From Aphidius gifuensis (taxonomy: Eukaryota > Arthropoda > Insecta > Hymenoptera > Braconidae), in assembly GCF_014905175.1 (NCBI RefSeq), contig NC_057790.1:2790001-2854000 (forward strand): 64,000 nt of DNA, in the 5' to 3' direction. Under the pieces are notes generated by a model, which worked only from the letters and a program-made list of their open reading frames with translations, was not told the origin of the DNA and did not search any database. Position 1 is the first letter of the stretch. Each line of letters starts with the position of its first letter. A program made the translations under genes and the position numbers. Shown one piece after another: positions 12,490 to 24,469 of this stretch.

Positions 12490-13495
12490 ATGATAAAAAT
12501 TAAAAAATTATATTCAAAGCTTATTTTGCTTTTGATGATATTCGGTAAGTAGTTAATATAAAATAATAAATGAAGTAGAAATACTAATATTTTATGAAAA
12601 ACATTTTTAGTTGTTGATGGAAAAGTATCAAGAAAAATTAAAGGCGGCGAAAATGTTCCATTCAATATAATAAATTTTCAAGTTTCAGTACAAATAAATA
12701 ATAGACATATTTGTAGTGGAATAATAATTGGTGAAAATTGGATTTTAACATCAGCAACTTGTGTGATATTAGATAACAATGTTGTTTTTGGAAATATTAA
12801 AATTCGTGCTGGCTCAAATGATCTATCAGACATTTATTCATGTTCTATTTCATTTTATGATGTGTCATTAGTTATTATTTATCCCGAATTTGATGTCTAT
12901 GATTTTTGGGTAAATGATATTTGCCTACTAAAAGTAAGACCTCATTTAAATACACATAATAAATAAAATATAAAAATATATTTGATAAATTAATTTAAAT
13001 ATTTTTAACTTGTAGCTTTCAACTGAAATGATTATTGATAAATGGCACGTAAATATTGCACGTATAGTTCAAGTCGGTGAAGCAGTAAAACATCGACTTC
13101 ATGTCAGTGGATGGGGTGAACATCGTAGCGATGGATCATCAAATCCACATTATCTCCAAAGAATTAGTATTGAAAGAACAAAACATGAAGTATGTTTTCG
13201 TTATTATCATAGACTACTTGATACAAATCAATTTTGTGCATTTGGAGTTCCAAGGTCATCATCCGTAACTCAGGTAATTATATTACTAAAAAAAAATGAA
13301 CTATTTAAAATTTGTTATTGTTATTGTTATTATTTTTTTTTGCAGGGTGATAGTGGCAGTCCAATTTGTGATTATCGAAAAATCTATGGAGTTGTTTCTA
13401 TTTTATTGTTATTGAATGATGGTCAGGAACCTTTTCTTTATACTAAAGTTGTCAATTACAATTATTGGATTGAAGAAATTAAATTAAAATACTAA
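12490..13495 (+). CDS. SPH-2: secreted serine protease homologue, His57 lost, Ser195 kept
   Basis: The coding exons are 12490-12544, 12611-12933, 13016-13273 and 13346-13495, giving 261 aa. Donors GTAAGT, GTAAGA and GTAATT and acceptors TTTTTAG, TTGTAG and TTTTGCAG are good. After the signal peptide and a short basic segment (VSRK) comes IKGG, then ICSG, LTSATC, FWVNDICLLK, VSGWG, the C...NQFCAFG pair and GDSGSP. Thr68 replaces His57, while the Asp102 equivalent (Asp121) and Ser195 equivalent (Ser215) remain, so only the general base is missing. Cys191 and Cys220 are absent. Exon 4 is two codons longer than in the paralogues. Intron 3 is 72 nt, in frame and free of stop codons, so its retention would insert 24 residues just before GDSG. 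It lies 600 bases downstream of SPH-1 on the same strand with its own leader exon, so it is a separate tandem gene. Low or no proteolysis is predicted. Confidence 0.88.
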
Positions 13496-13579
13496 TAATT
13501 TATAAAAATCATATAATTATTTTGTTTAAATAATTATTCGTTACTTTGTTATTTGAACTCTTATTTACATAAATATAAT

Positions 13580-13585
13580 AATAAA
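13580..13585 (+). terminator. Polyadenylation signal of SPH-2
   Basis: AATAAA lies 85 bases after the SPH-2 stop codon, on the coding strand. Confidence 0.4.
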
Positions 13586-16500
13586 ATTCGGATTAAACAT
13601 CTTCTTTCAAAAATTAAAAAATCATCGTATTAAATATTTGTAAAGGTAGATTTAAATCATGCTGCTATCATTATTTACAGACAGATGTTTCATCAAACTA
13701 CAAGGTTAAAATATATTTTAATATATATCTCTTAATTGTAGACTTGAATTTTTAAAACTTGATAAACATTATAGTCAAATTGAATGATTTATTAATACTG
13801 TTTTTAACATCTTAAGTTATTATATATTTTTTACTTTTGACTTGTGACTTTTACATTGGTTATAAATAAAAAAACTTGTTCACGATTAAATATATATATC
13901 ACCTCGACAATGCTATTAATAAAATTTCATATGAATTATAAATAATGAATTTTGATTATTTATTAAAAGTATATTTAATTTTTTACTGAATTTAATTTAA
14001 ATTTGCAAAATTAAATGTCAATCAAACTCACTAATGTGTGACACAATGAATGACATAATTTATTCATCTTTATTAATGTTACAATAATGATATGAAAATA
14101 ATATTTTTATTTTTTTTTTATTTTATCATGGATGAATGACGATATAAAATATGATATATTAGTCGGAAATGTGATCAGCTAGGTTGGCTTCAGAAGGGAC
14201 TAAATGCTTTCACGTGCCAAGACCGGAACTAGATGGGGATCTACGGGTGTATATTCATTTAATAATAATAATAATTTATATTAGTATAGAAAATAGAAGG
14301 GCCAAAGAGTGTATGAGTCAATTTGTCTGGATATTTTTGTTGGAAACCATATATGCCAGATGACCTGAGACAATCTATTTTTCCCTTTTTTTTTATATAT
14401 ATATTTTTAATTTTTGTAAGTCAAAGAATTTTTAGATACTTTTTTTTTTATTTTAAAATATATCTTTTGTTAGTTTTTTAGATTTTTTTTGCCTTGTTAT
14501 TTTGGTCATAAAAATTTTTCAGTTACTCAGAGTTTATATATTTTTTTTGGACATGAATCATTTATGCAAAAAATACATCATTTTTTTTTTTTTTTAATTT
14601 GCTTTGTTTTTTTTTTTGCTCAATCTGAAAAAATATTACATTTAATTTATTTCTTGAAAATTTAAATTAATTCGATAGAAAAAAAAGGCAAAATTATTAT
14701 TTTAATATTGTACTTTTAAAAATATGAAGCTATCAAAAACAATTGTATGAAGAAACAAAAAATTAGAAGAAAAAAAAGTAAAAAAATACAGTAAAATAAA
14801 AATAGATAAAGCACAAAGAAACTCAATCGTATGAGAGATACTCACGGTATACAGAAAAAAAAATTCGACTAACAAAGAAAAATAGATTAAATTCTTCCCT
14901 AACAATATCCTTTTATTTTATTATTATTATTTTTTTTTTTTTGAAGGAAAAGACTTCTGTTTTCGATGAGTTCCGGCGTGAGGATGAGTCAAGCAAATAC
15001 TTTTGGCTGCAGTGGAAAAAATAAGAAATTGTCTGGGCTACTCATAGATATAACAATCGATATCATCTGTTTCTGTTATTTCCTTCGAAATATAATAAAA
15101 TGACTTTTTAAAATAACTAAATAAATTGTAAAAAAAAAGAAATTTAAAAAAGTGCAAAAAACAATCTATTTCAAGATTTTAAAAAATAGCAATATTTTTA
15201 AATTTATCAAGTGTATACATAATTAAATATTTATTCTTTGATAAAACTCTTGAGTTAATAAAATTCGATCACACATAAATTTTTAATGTCAATTAAAATT
15301 TTTTAGAAAAAATTTAAACTTGATAAATTGATAATAAAATAAAATTATAATTATATGAAATTTTATTTTTTATTTTTTAAATGTTTATAAAAATTTTAAT
15401 TAAATCAATTAATTTCATAAAATTAATCAACAAAATAATTAAATTAAAAATCCAAAAATTTATAATATATATCACTAATTAAATTATAAATATATTCTTT
15501 GCTTTTAATTTTGAATTAACTAATTCAAAAATTAAAATAGAAAAAAATTCGTTTTGTTTTTTTGCTAAATTGAAACAATAAAAACAAAATTAACACAAAA
15601 TAGTATATATAAAATTGAGATTATATAAATTCCATATAAAATTCTACAATTTAATTTCAAATATTTTTTGATGCTATTCATTTAAGCCATAATAAAAATC
15701 TTCATAAATATGTTTTCCAATTTCTGGTCAATTATATATACATATGGTGTATAGAATTTTTTTTCTAATTTTTTAAAGACCCACCACAGTGATTCTGTCT
15801 CTCTCATACGGTGATTTATTATGTCTAAATTTTATTTTCAAATGAAACGGACTATATCACATGTTGTAAGCTATTTGTAATGATCCAAAAACACGTCACA
15901 TTTTTTTCTCTCTCGACACTCGCACACCCATCAAACTATTACATCCACTTTTTTTTTTTTTTCAACTCCAATGAATGCAAGTACATTTCTATGGATTCTT
16001 GTATCAACCTAAAAACTAATTGCATAGAAAAAAACGACCACAAGCCTTTACTTTGATATACATACGAAAAAAGCTTTAATCACATTTTAAATTGAAGAAA
16101 TAATATAAAAAAAAAAAAAAAAGTAGGTAAATCGTTTTATTGAATGCAAAAATATAAATAAATAAAAGTCAAGAAAGCTGACAGTGTTGAAGGGAGTTAC
16201 ATAAGGATGCACACAAATCCTCCTTTAGAATTCAAAAGGATATCTAGACCATGTGTGTGTGTTTGTGTGTTTTTTCTTCTTTTTTTGAATTACTTTATTC
16301 TATTTTTTTTTATTTTCTTTTGGAGGGATCTTGCAACGTGTGGCTGAGTGCAGTGAAAAAAAGAGAGGTATATGCTGATATTGTACTTTATTTTTAAACA
16401 TTCCCGTCACGAGAAAAGATTTAAAACCACAACGAAACCGCTAACTCACGTATACGACATCTGTGGAAAAATCGAACGTTAACCACCCTTATTCTGTTTC

Positions 16501-16879
16501 TCTTTATCACTCTCTCTCTCTCACCTTAACACTCATTTCAATATATTTTTTCCATCAGCCCCTTCATGATATACAATTCGTTTTTAACCTTCTCTTATAC
16601 CCCTCCTCACATTCTTTTTATAAATGAAATAAAACAGACGGTCAAAAAAATATTTCATTCTCAATATCCACATGATATAGTCAATTTTTTTTTTTTTTTT
16701 TTCTTTTTGAGACAAATAAATTACTCTATTACCCCGCAATGCTAATGACATTAAAATTTTTTGTTTTTTTATTAATAATGAATTGTATATGGTAATGAAA
16801 AGAATAAAAAAAAAAAAAAAACAAATGTCAGTGAAAAACAAAATAAAAATTGCACTGGGCAACAAAAAATGTAGAAAGA

Positions 16880-16995
16880 AATCTCGTTATAAGTCGGCAC
16901 CTTTGTTTAACGCCCCGCAATGAGGATGGTCCCATGGGAGTGCCTTTTTACCATGGCGTTATTGCATGGCTCTGTAAAATCAAGGCAAGGCTTGT
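16880..16995. other. Unusually GC-rich island
   Basis: This block, containing GGCACC, ACGCCCCGCAATGAGG, TCCCATGGGA and ACCATGGCGTTATTGC, is much richer in G+C than anything within several kb. It has two nested ATGG-type palindromes (CCATGG twice). It has no long frame, tRNA shape or splice pattern that I can recognise. It could be a conserved non-coding RNA, an enhancer or a decayed insertion. Confidence 0.35.
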
Positions 16996-17797
16996 ATGAA
17001 TAAATAGATTATAAGCTTTTGTGACATTATTATTTTTGGAGTACATTTAGCATAGTTGAATTTTTTTTTAAACTTATTTTTTCATCATGATAATAAAGAA
17101 CAAAATAATACTCTACATAAATGAAGTGTTATAAAAAAAAAAAAAAAAAAAAAAAACGACATTTAATTAACGTATGATATTAATATGTAAGTAAACACCT
17201 AATAAAAAATTACATGGATGTTGATTAATTAATGTTTTATCAAAAAAATGTAGTTAAAAAAAAAAAATAAAATATGAGAAAAAAATTTATTGAGGAATTT
17301 TTTTCTGATGGAATGAAAGGTGATGTGAAGGAGAATAAAAAAAAAAATAAAAAACAACTATTTTATATATAGTTCAATAAAGGTCAAGGAGAAAGACGAT
17401 TACTTTGATTGTCAAAAAGAAAAAAAAACAAAAATTTGATATGTTGATGGGGAAAAAAAAACTAGACTAGTAAAATTAGCTAATTAATTTTTCTATTAAA
17501 TAATAAAATTGAAAATCATAAAATATAATTTGTTTATAAATTTATAATGTGTTAAGAGAGTGAGTGTCTTTACTTGGTGATTGAGGATAAAAATACGATA
17601 TGGGGGAGATGACTCTTTGTTATTTTTCCATTTGCCATTTGTTGGTTTTGGTGATAGCTAGCAGCTTTTTTTTCTACCAACGTATATAGTATTTAATTTA
17701 TATACATGTGTGTTTTGTGAAAGTGTAGATGTGGGATATGTGAAAGAGTAGATAAAATATATAAGCAAAAAAAATTGACCGTGTAAAAAATAGCAAT

Positions 17798-17835
17798 TGG
17801 CAATTTTTCACATCAATTTTCATTGATGTGATGCC
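17798..17835. repeat. Hairpin
   Basis: TCACATCAA (17808-17816) and TTGATGTGA (17823-17831) form a 9-bp stem with a six-base loop. It is flanked by GGCA and TGCC, which could extend the stem with bulges. There is no evidence of function. Confidence 0.45.
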
Positions 17836-20248
17836 CAGGAAAATCAAATTTATTTATTTTCTTATTTTTAATAAATTAATTTCGATACAAAAATTTATAT
17901 ATTTTTCCAAATATATACATGATTTTTTTAATCAATATAAAAATATTAAAAATAAAGTTAAAAAAATTATTCCTTTCTAGTTTTTATAACTCAAAGAAAA
18001 AAAAGTGTATCGTTTGATATTTAATTTATTTTTTTTCCAAGAATTTCATTAACTTGACTTGTCACGTCAATGACAAATACTATCAATTTCCCTTGACATC
18101 TTCATTGAATTTTTGTTTTTTTATTTATCCAAGACTATTTTATTTATAAAAAAATTACCAATAAATCTTAAAAATAAAATTACTGGATAGTTGTTATAGA
18201 TATAATCGTCAAAATATAAAATGAAAATATACGAGATCCAATAATCCACAGACAAAACAAGTCCCAAGAGATTCATATATGACATAACACTATTTCCATG
18301 GTTGTGCCAACAAGACAAATAGCATTTTCACAGACTATATATATCAACTTGATGAGTAAATAGTACGTAGCTTGTTTATATTATACACACATATCTAAAT
18401 ATTATATATATACACTATCAATTCGATTATTTGCATAAGTGCATAGTTGGCAAATATTCGGTTGGCAAGTGTGACATTTTCAAATGTATGGAGTTACTTG
18501 AGGGCGTCTAATGAATAATTCAACTCTATGTCAATGATTAAATGTCATAAATCATATAATATATATAAGCTATTCAATTGATCATGTCATAAATTTCAAT
18601 GATATTTAGAAACTAATTTATCAATATACATTTATTTGCTTATAAATTAAATATAAATTATATAAAAAAAAAAGAAACTCATCAATGTAAAGTGGTAAAA
18701 TTATTCAAACTAAAAATAAAATAAAAAGTGAAAAAAATATATAAATAAATAATATATTACAAATAATTATGTCTGCGTGTTCTTGTGTATATATTTGTGT
18801 ATATGTGTTGGTTGAAATTTAGTGTTAGAAAGGGATTACGATAAGAAGATAAATTAAATCCTTCAGCAAATCAAAGTCTATAGTCTGTGATCGAAGATCA
18901 GGATAGATATGCATGTATTAAACTGACTTGTCTCGCCCACTCGGATATCTCATCAAGGCTATCAAGGGTTCACTCGTCCATGGTCTATATAGAATGACCG
19001 ATTCAACAACCTATATACATTGAATCTTTATATATGTCTGTACGTGTTGATATATAGTTTACTTCATCGCCGATGGCATTTAGCCAAGTTCCATATTTGT
19101 ATTTGTTGAGAGTCAAAACCAATAAACCCGAATAACAAAATAAAAAAAGACAAAATATATATATATATTCTTTTTTTTTTTTTGACTATTGACATATTGG
19201 AAAAAAAAAAAAAAAACTGTCATCAAGTTGAGCAATCATCTCATACATCACTTGGTTAATTTATAATGATAAATATATATAATATATATATGAAATTGAT
19301 ATTTTAATTTAGATATTTTGATTTTTAGAATGATATTTTATTTAAGGGATTTCGAAATAATTTATAATTTTTTAATTTATTTTAATTTACAAATGAGGAA
19401 CATGGAAAAGTAGATGAATGCTAAATGTACTTGTTAAAAATTAATACAATTTGATATGTAAGTGGAGGAAGAGTTGAATTTTATAAAGTAATTACCATTT
19501 TAGATAAATGTGAGTCATAAATTTTTGGCTCAGGTATATATCAAGACAGATATGATTATTATGACATTGACGATATAAACATACAAGACATTATGATTTA
19601 AATTGATGATTATTAATACGATAAAAAAAAATATTTCATATATATTTTGTTATTTCTAATTTATTTAAAATAATTAATTAATTTTTTTTAAATAAATATG
19701 AAATTTAATATATTTAACATATAGTTGAAGAAATAAATTTTTACAAACTGACAAAATTAATATTAAATTGGACAGTAGAATTTTAGTTTCCGCAGTTGAG
19801 AAATATTTAACTGAAAATTTTCAAATGTTCTGTCTGATATTTCGAATAATTTAGAAGGAAATACTCGACAATATTTTTATATATATATCTGGTTTTAATT
19901 TGTATCTCAATGTGTCACAGATTTTGCAAATTTCAACTTAATTTTAATCCAAAAGAAAGAGAATGAAAAAAATAAAATTTAAAGCTGTATAAGCTGTGTG
20001 TCGATCTGTTGAATTTTAATTGATTATATTATTTATTCAAATGTAAATTTGTGGTGGTCTTGGACATCTAGCTGTCATCTTAAATATATTTTTTATACTT
20101 CAGCTATACATGGAAATTCAATAAAAATTAAATCAATTTTTTTATACTATTTATTTTTTAAACTAGCAAACAAAAAGCTTATAATTTTTTTTTAATAAAA
20201 AATTTAATATTTTCCAGAATAATCCGTTGTATTTTTTTTCAAAAAAAT

Positions 20249-21257
20249 TTAATATTTAATCAACATTTCATCGATCCAATCGATATACGAATAAATTTTT
20301 GTATATATAAATGGTGCATAATCAATATCAGATACAACAGAAATAATTCCAAAAACTTTTCTGTAAGCCAGTACAGGACTACCACTATCACCCTGTTGAA
20401 AAAAAAAAAATATATATATATATTAGTTTTTTAAATAGATAAGGTGGTAGTTGTCTCTTGACAAAGATAATAAATATTACCAAAGTTATGTGAGTCGTTC
20501 CTTTTGGTATGGTATATGCACAATGTTGATTTTCATGAAAATATCTTTTAAAAATATCCATACACTCCATCTGATGTACTCGCTTGATGTTAATTCGTTG
20601 AAGATGTTGAGTTGGATCAACATCTAAATCTGGAATAACTCCACCAAATTGACCACCCCATCCACTCACGTACAGTGTTGCTTTTGTTATCCGATCTCTC
20701 AGTAAGTTGGCGAAATTTCTATTCCATTTTTCTATCGTCAATTTTGTTGTAAGCTTCATCACGTATTAATAAATGAAAAATTAATTTTACAGTTGAAAAG
20801 ATGATAGTTTAAATTGATAGCTTACCTTGAGTATGCAAATATCATTTATCCAAAAATTAAACATGTTGTAATCGGGATGATAAATGACTAATGAGACCTT
20901 ACTAAATGTAACATCGGATGAATGATTGCCGTCTATATAATTTGAGCCACTACGAATTTCAATATTTCCCAAAACAACATTATTATTCAATGTAACACAT
21001 GTTGCTGATGTTAAAATGTGAATATCACTTATTATTGTTCCACTACAAATATGTGCATTTGTCATTTGTATTGAAACTTGAAAATTTATATAATCAATTG
21101 GAACTCGTGTACCACCGTGAATTTTTTTTGATAATTTTCCATTGACAACTAAAAAAATTTTTAATCAATTTTTATATATTTTTAATGTCTTTTTAAACTT
21201 ACCCAATATAACGAAAATTAAAATTAATTTTATATTTAATATTATAGCTGTTATCAT
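20249..21257 (-). CDS. SPH-3: secreted serine protease homologue, His57 lost, Ser195 kept
   Basis: The coding exons on the minus strand are 21257-21203, 21148-20826, 20753-20481 and 20392-20249, giving 264 aa, the longest of the five. Exon 1 is a hydrophobic leader (MITAIILNIKLILIFVIL). The mature part starts near IHGG after SKK. It has ICSG, LTSATC, FWINDICILK, VSGWGG, the C...NQHCAYT pair and GDSGSP. Thr68 replaces His57; Asp121 and Ser220 keep the other two triad positions. Cys191 and Cys220 are absent. Exon 3 carries an insertion after SGWGG (FGGVIPDLDVD), which makes it 273 nt against 249 to 261 nt elsewhere. The acceptor of intron 2 (GTGATGAAG) has a poor pyrimidine tract but gives the family-conserved exon boundary (LTT). 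Like SPH-2 it lacks only the histidine, and it is the most distant member in exon 2. Confidence 0.86.
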
Positions 21258-21673
21258 TTTAGTTGATATATTATTATCAACTTGTTTCAACAAAAACCAA
21301 AACTGTAATGTAGAATTTTAGCCAAATCTTATTTTGCGAGATTTTAAATTTTCTTATCATTTTTTATTTGAATATCAGTATTACCTTGTCTAATTAAATA
21401 TTTGTTTTTTTTTTCTATATATTTTTTTTTTTGTACACGTGTCTTATCAGAATTTTTGTATTGTTTTAATATTAATTGTTTGAATAATTTCAAATGTTTG
21501 AACTAAATATTATAATAATTAAAATTCATTTTTTTTGCTCAAGATTTATATTTTTTATATTTCTTTATGAAAAAAAAAAACGTGAGAAAGATATTGGAGA
21601 AATAGATAATTCTTCTAATTTTCTTGTATTATTTCTTGAAAAAAAAACCAATGTTTTAGAAGTAATAATTTTT

Positions 21674-21679
21674 TTTATT
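21674..21679 (-). terminator. Polyadenylation signal of SPH-4
   Basis: AATAAA on the minus strand lies about 70 bases beyond the SPH-4 stop codon. It also lies upstream of the SPH-3 leader exon, consistent with separate transcripts. Confidence 0.4.
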
Positions 21680-21747
21680 GATTTAAATTATCAACAAATG
21701 GATAGCAATGATGAAAATAATCATTTTCAATTATATTAATTAATTAA

Positions 21748-22818
21748 TTAATAATAATGCATAATGTCCCTCATCCAATCATTGAAATACAAAGTTTGAG
21801 TGTAAATAAAAGGTGAACTTTCATAAGAGGATATAACAGAAACGATTCCATGAATTATTCGATTTGCAAATACAGGACTACCACCATCTCCCTAGAATTT
21901 TACAACGACATTAATCATTATTTTGTTAATCAAATAGTTGATGATATAAATAATATACCAAATTGAGGCAAGATGATTTTGGACTTCCATATCCACAATT
22001 TTGTTTCACATCGAGTTTTCTTCTAAATATTTTATCACAGTGTCTTGGTCTTTCAATAAAAATTTTTTGAAGAGGTTGTGTTAGTATAGAGTCTAATAAA
22101 TAAGTCACATCTTTACTCCATCCACTGATTTCAAGTCGATTTTTTATTGATTTATTCAATGCCAATTTCGCAGGTCTAAGATAAAATAAATGTAATCTTA
22201 ATCCGGTTGAAAGCTGTAAATAGTTAAAATTATATATTTATTAATGGTTAAATAATATTAAACAATTAATTATTAAATTATACTATTATTCTATAAATAA
22301 TTTTGTATAAATACTAACTTTGAGTATACAAATGTCGTCTGACCAAAAATTACGAATGTTAAATGTTGGATGAATAATAACTAATGAAACTTCGTGATAT
22401 GATAAAAAGGATGAATCATTATCTAAAAGATCATTTGAACCAGCGCGAACTTTAATATTTCCCAAAATAATATCATGATCCAATACAATACAAGTTGCTG
22501 CAGTCAAAACATAATGTTCACCAATTATTATTCCACTACAAATATGTTCATTATTTATTTGTATTGAGACTTGATAATTTACAATAGTTGGTGATACATT
22601 TGAGCCACCTTGAATTTTTCTTGATACTTTTCCATCAGCAACTATAAAAATATGTTTGATATTATTTATTTATTATTTATTATTTTTCCATTAAAATTAT
22701 TAATTTAATTTATATTTTCATTGTTATATATATTTTGGTGAATATTATTAGACGTGTACTCACGGGATAGCATAAAAATCAAAAGTAGCTCTAAATATAA
22801 AACCATAGTCTTAATCAT
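21748..22818 (-). CDS. SPH-4: secreted serine protease homologue, catalytically dead
   Basis: The coding exons on the minus strand are 22818-22764, 22641-22319, 22213-21959 and 21891-21748, giving 258 aa. The signal peptide differs from SPH-1 by one residue. After SRK comes IQGG, then ICSG, LTAATC, FWSDDICILK, ISGW, the C...KQNCGYG pair and GDGGSP. Thr68 replaces His57 and Gly214 replaces Ser195, with Asp121 kept. Exon 2 equals SPH-1 from about codon 42 on, but five of the preceding residues differ (for example IQGGSN against LQGGSI). Exon 3 is two codons longer than in SPH-1 and only about half its residues agree. Cysteines 191 and 220 are absent; an extra Cys lies in SSCLNL. It is the inverted partner of SPH-1, and the mosaic identity indicates gene conversion. 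A secreted non-catalytic protein is predicted. Confidence 0.88.
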
Positions 22819-22945
22819 TCTACTGGATTATTTAATTTTACCTGTTTCTTACAAAAATCGAAATAATAATGAATAATTTTCGTGAAACTCATGCTATTTA
22901 CTATTTATCAAACTGTTAAAATGATTTATTGTTGTTTGCATAAAC
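22205..22945 (-). repeat. Inverted duplicate tract, copy B (SPH-4 5' region to start of exon 3)
   Basis: This is the reverse-complement partner of about 10,690-11,420. Coding and intronic positions are almost identical, except for a cluster of six substitutions in the first part of exon 2, all changing amino acids. Similarity drops sharply at the exon 3 boundary (22213). Confidence 0.85.
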
Positions 22946-22964
22946 TGATACGCTATGAAATCGT
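22936..22964 (-). promoter_or_regulatory. Initiator-like element of SPH-4
   Basis: The minus strand reads CGTATCAGTTTATGCAAAC, with TCAGTT at 22948-22943, 128 bases before the start codon. It is the counterpart of the SPH-1 and SPH-5 elements. An AT-rich TAATATTA lies about 25 bases upstream, in the position expected for a weak TATA element. Confidence 0.45.
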
Positions 22965-23318
22965 TGAGTGTAATATTAAGATACATGTTCTTTTATTAGT
23001 AAATATAATTTTTTCTTATTTCACAAAGTTGATTATTAAACAATGTTAAATTTAAATTAACCCAATCAAATAAATGTTCCACCACATCATTGTAACGTGT
23101 CTTATTTTTTTTTTGTCATTTAATTGTGTGATCAAAATCTGCTGTATTTACAATTCACAAATAGATGATCTTTATTTTTTATATCATTACTTTAATAATA
23201 ATAATGCTCATACGCCTATTTTTTTTTTCAGTTTATCATTAATTAAATATCATAAATATATTTGATTTAATCAATAAAGAAATAATTTCATGAAATATAC
23301 TCGATACAATTAAATGTA

Positions 23319-24335
23319 CTAATGATTAGACATCATCTGATTAATCCATTCATCGTAAGCCAAAATTTTTGTATAAAGAAAAGTCGAATCTTCAGTTATT
23401 AATGAAATGGAAACAATTCCATATATTTTTCGAAATTCAAATACAGGTCCACCCCCATCTCCCTGAGATGATTAATTTTTATTAATTTCAAAAATTCAAT
23501 CATTAAAATGTATAATTAATGATAGTATAATTACCCAAGTAACACGTGCAGTCTTTGGTATTCCATAAGCACAATACTGATTCTTTCTCAATGCTACATC
23601 ATAAATGAAAATACATTCAGGCTTTCGTGGTCTTATTATTTGAATTTTCTTAAGAAGACGTTGGTAAATTACTGTATTACCACTTGGCTGTGTGCCCCAT
23701 CCACTGACTTGAAGTCGATTTTTTATTTTATCATCATCTCTGAACAATTTTCCAATTCCTACAAATCTTTCATCAATTGTCATTGCTGTTGTAAGCTGTG
23801 TAATATAATTAATTAGCAAAAATAAAAATAATATGTATGTATAATTATTTTAAGCTTACTTTCAGTATGCAAATATCATTTGCCCAAAAATCATACACGT
23901 TAAATTTTGGATGGATAATGACCAACGAAACATCAAAGTATGAAACGTTAGGTGAATAATCGTCCAGAAGATCATTTGATCCAACACGAATTTTAATACT
24001 AGCTAAAATTATTGAATTTTCAAGTATCACACAAGTTGCTGATGTTAAAATGTGATATCTACTTATTATTACACCACTACAAATGTGGATGCCATTTATT
24101 TGTAATGATGCCTGATAATTTATTTTATCAAGTGATACGCTTTTGCCACCTTGAATTTTTTTTGGCAATTTTCCATTGACAACTGCAGAATTATTTTTAT
24201 TTTATTAATTTATTCTATCTAATTATAAACATGTATACAATTATTAATTATAATTTATAAATTATATGAAGGTACTTACCTAGTATAATAAAAATAAAAA
24301 TTAATTTTAAATATAATAATTTTTTTTTTATCATT
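23319..24335 (-). CDS. SPH-5: secreted serine protease homologue, catalytically dead
   Basis: The coding exons on the minus strand are 24335-24281, 24182-23860, 23795-23535 and 23462-23319, giving 260 aa. The leader is very hydrophobic (YLKLIFIFIIL). PKK precedes IQGG; then come ICSG, LTSATC, FWANDICILK, VSGWG, the C...NQYCAYG pair and GDGGGP. Thr68 replaces His57 and Gly216 replaces Ser195, with Asp121 kept. Cys191 and Cys220 are missing as in the others. Donors GTAAGT, GTAAGC and GTAATT and acceptors CTGCAG, CACAG and CTCAG are good. It is the rightmost of the three minus-strand genes and lies about 500 bases upstream of the SPH-4 leader exon. It is double-defective like SPH-1 and SPH-4, but its exon 2 is independent of their conversion tract. 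Confidence 0.88.
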
Positions 24336-24427
24336 TTAATGAGGTATGCTCTTTTCGAAAGCTAAGATTTTAATGGAATGATTTTTGTCAATTCGCTATG
24401 AATTTTTTAATTAAAAAAACTGAGATT

Positions 24428-24456
24428 TGTTTGTGTTTACTGATATGCTATTAAAT
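24428..24456 (-). promoter_or_regulatory. Initiator-like element of SPH-5
   Basis: The minus strand reads TAGCATATCAGTAAACACAAAC, with the TCAGT initiator core about 106 bases before the start codon. It matches the SPH-1 and SPH-4 elements at TATCAGT and the downstream AAAC. Confidence 0.42.
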
Positions 24457-24469
24457 TATTAATTTAAGT

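Larger units (their letters stand above)
13600..20220. other. Gene-poor spacer between the two SPH groups
   Basis: I found no sixth SPH copy: none of the hallmark strings (ICSG, ATC, DIC-LLK, SGWG, GDSG or GDGG) appears in the frames I could read. It holds poly-A/T runs, short TG/AT microsatellites and base-balanced islands at about 14,170-14,260, 16,380-16,500, 16,880-16,990 and 18,880-19,100. The islands may be regulatory. Confidence 0.5.

Noticed and set aside
12438..12665. Minus-strand open frame across SPH-2 exons 1 and 2
   Set aside because: It is the antisense shadow of the SPH-2 leader and intron 1.
14170..14260. Possible tRNA or structured RNA in a base-balanced block
   Set aside because: No T-loop (GGTTCRA) or cloverleaf arrangement could be fitted.
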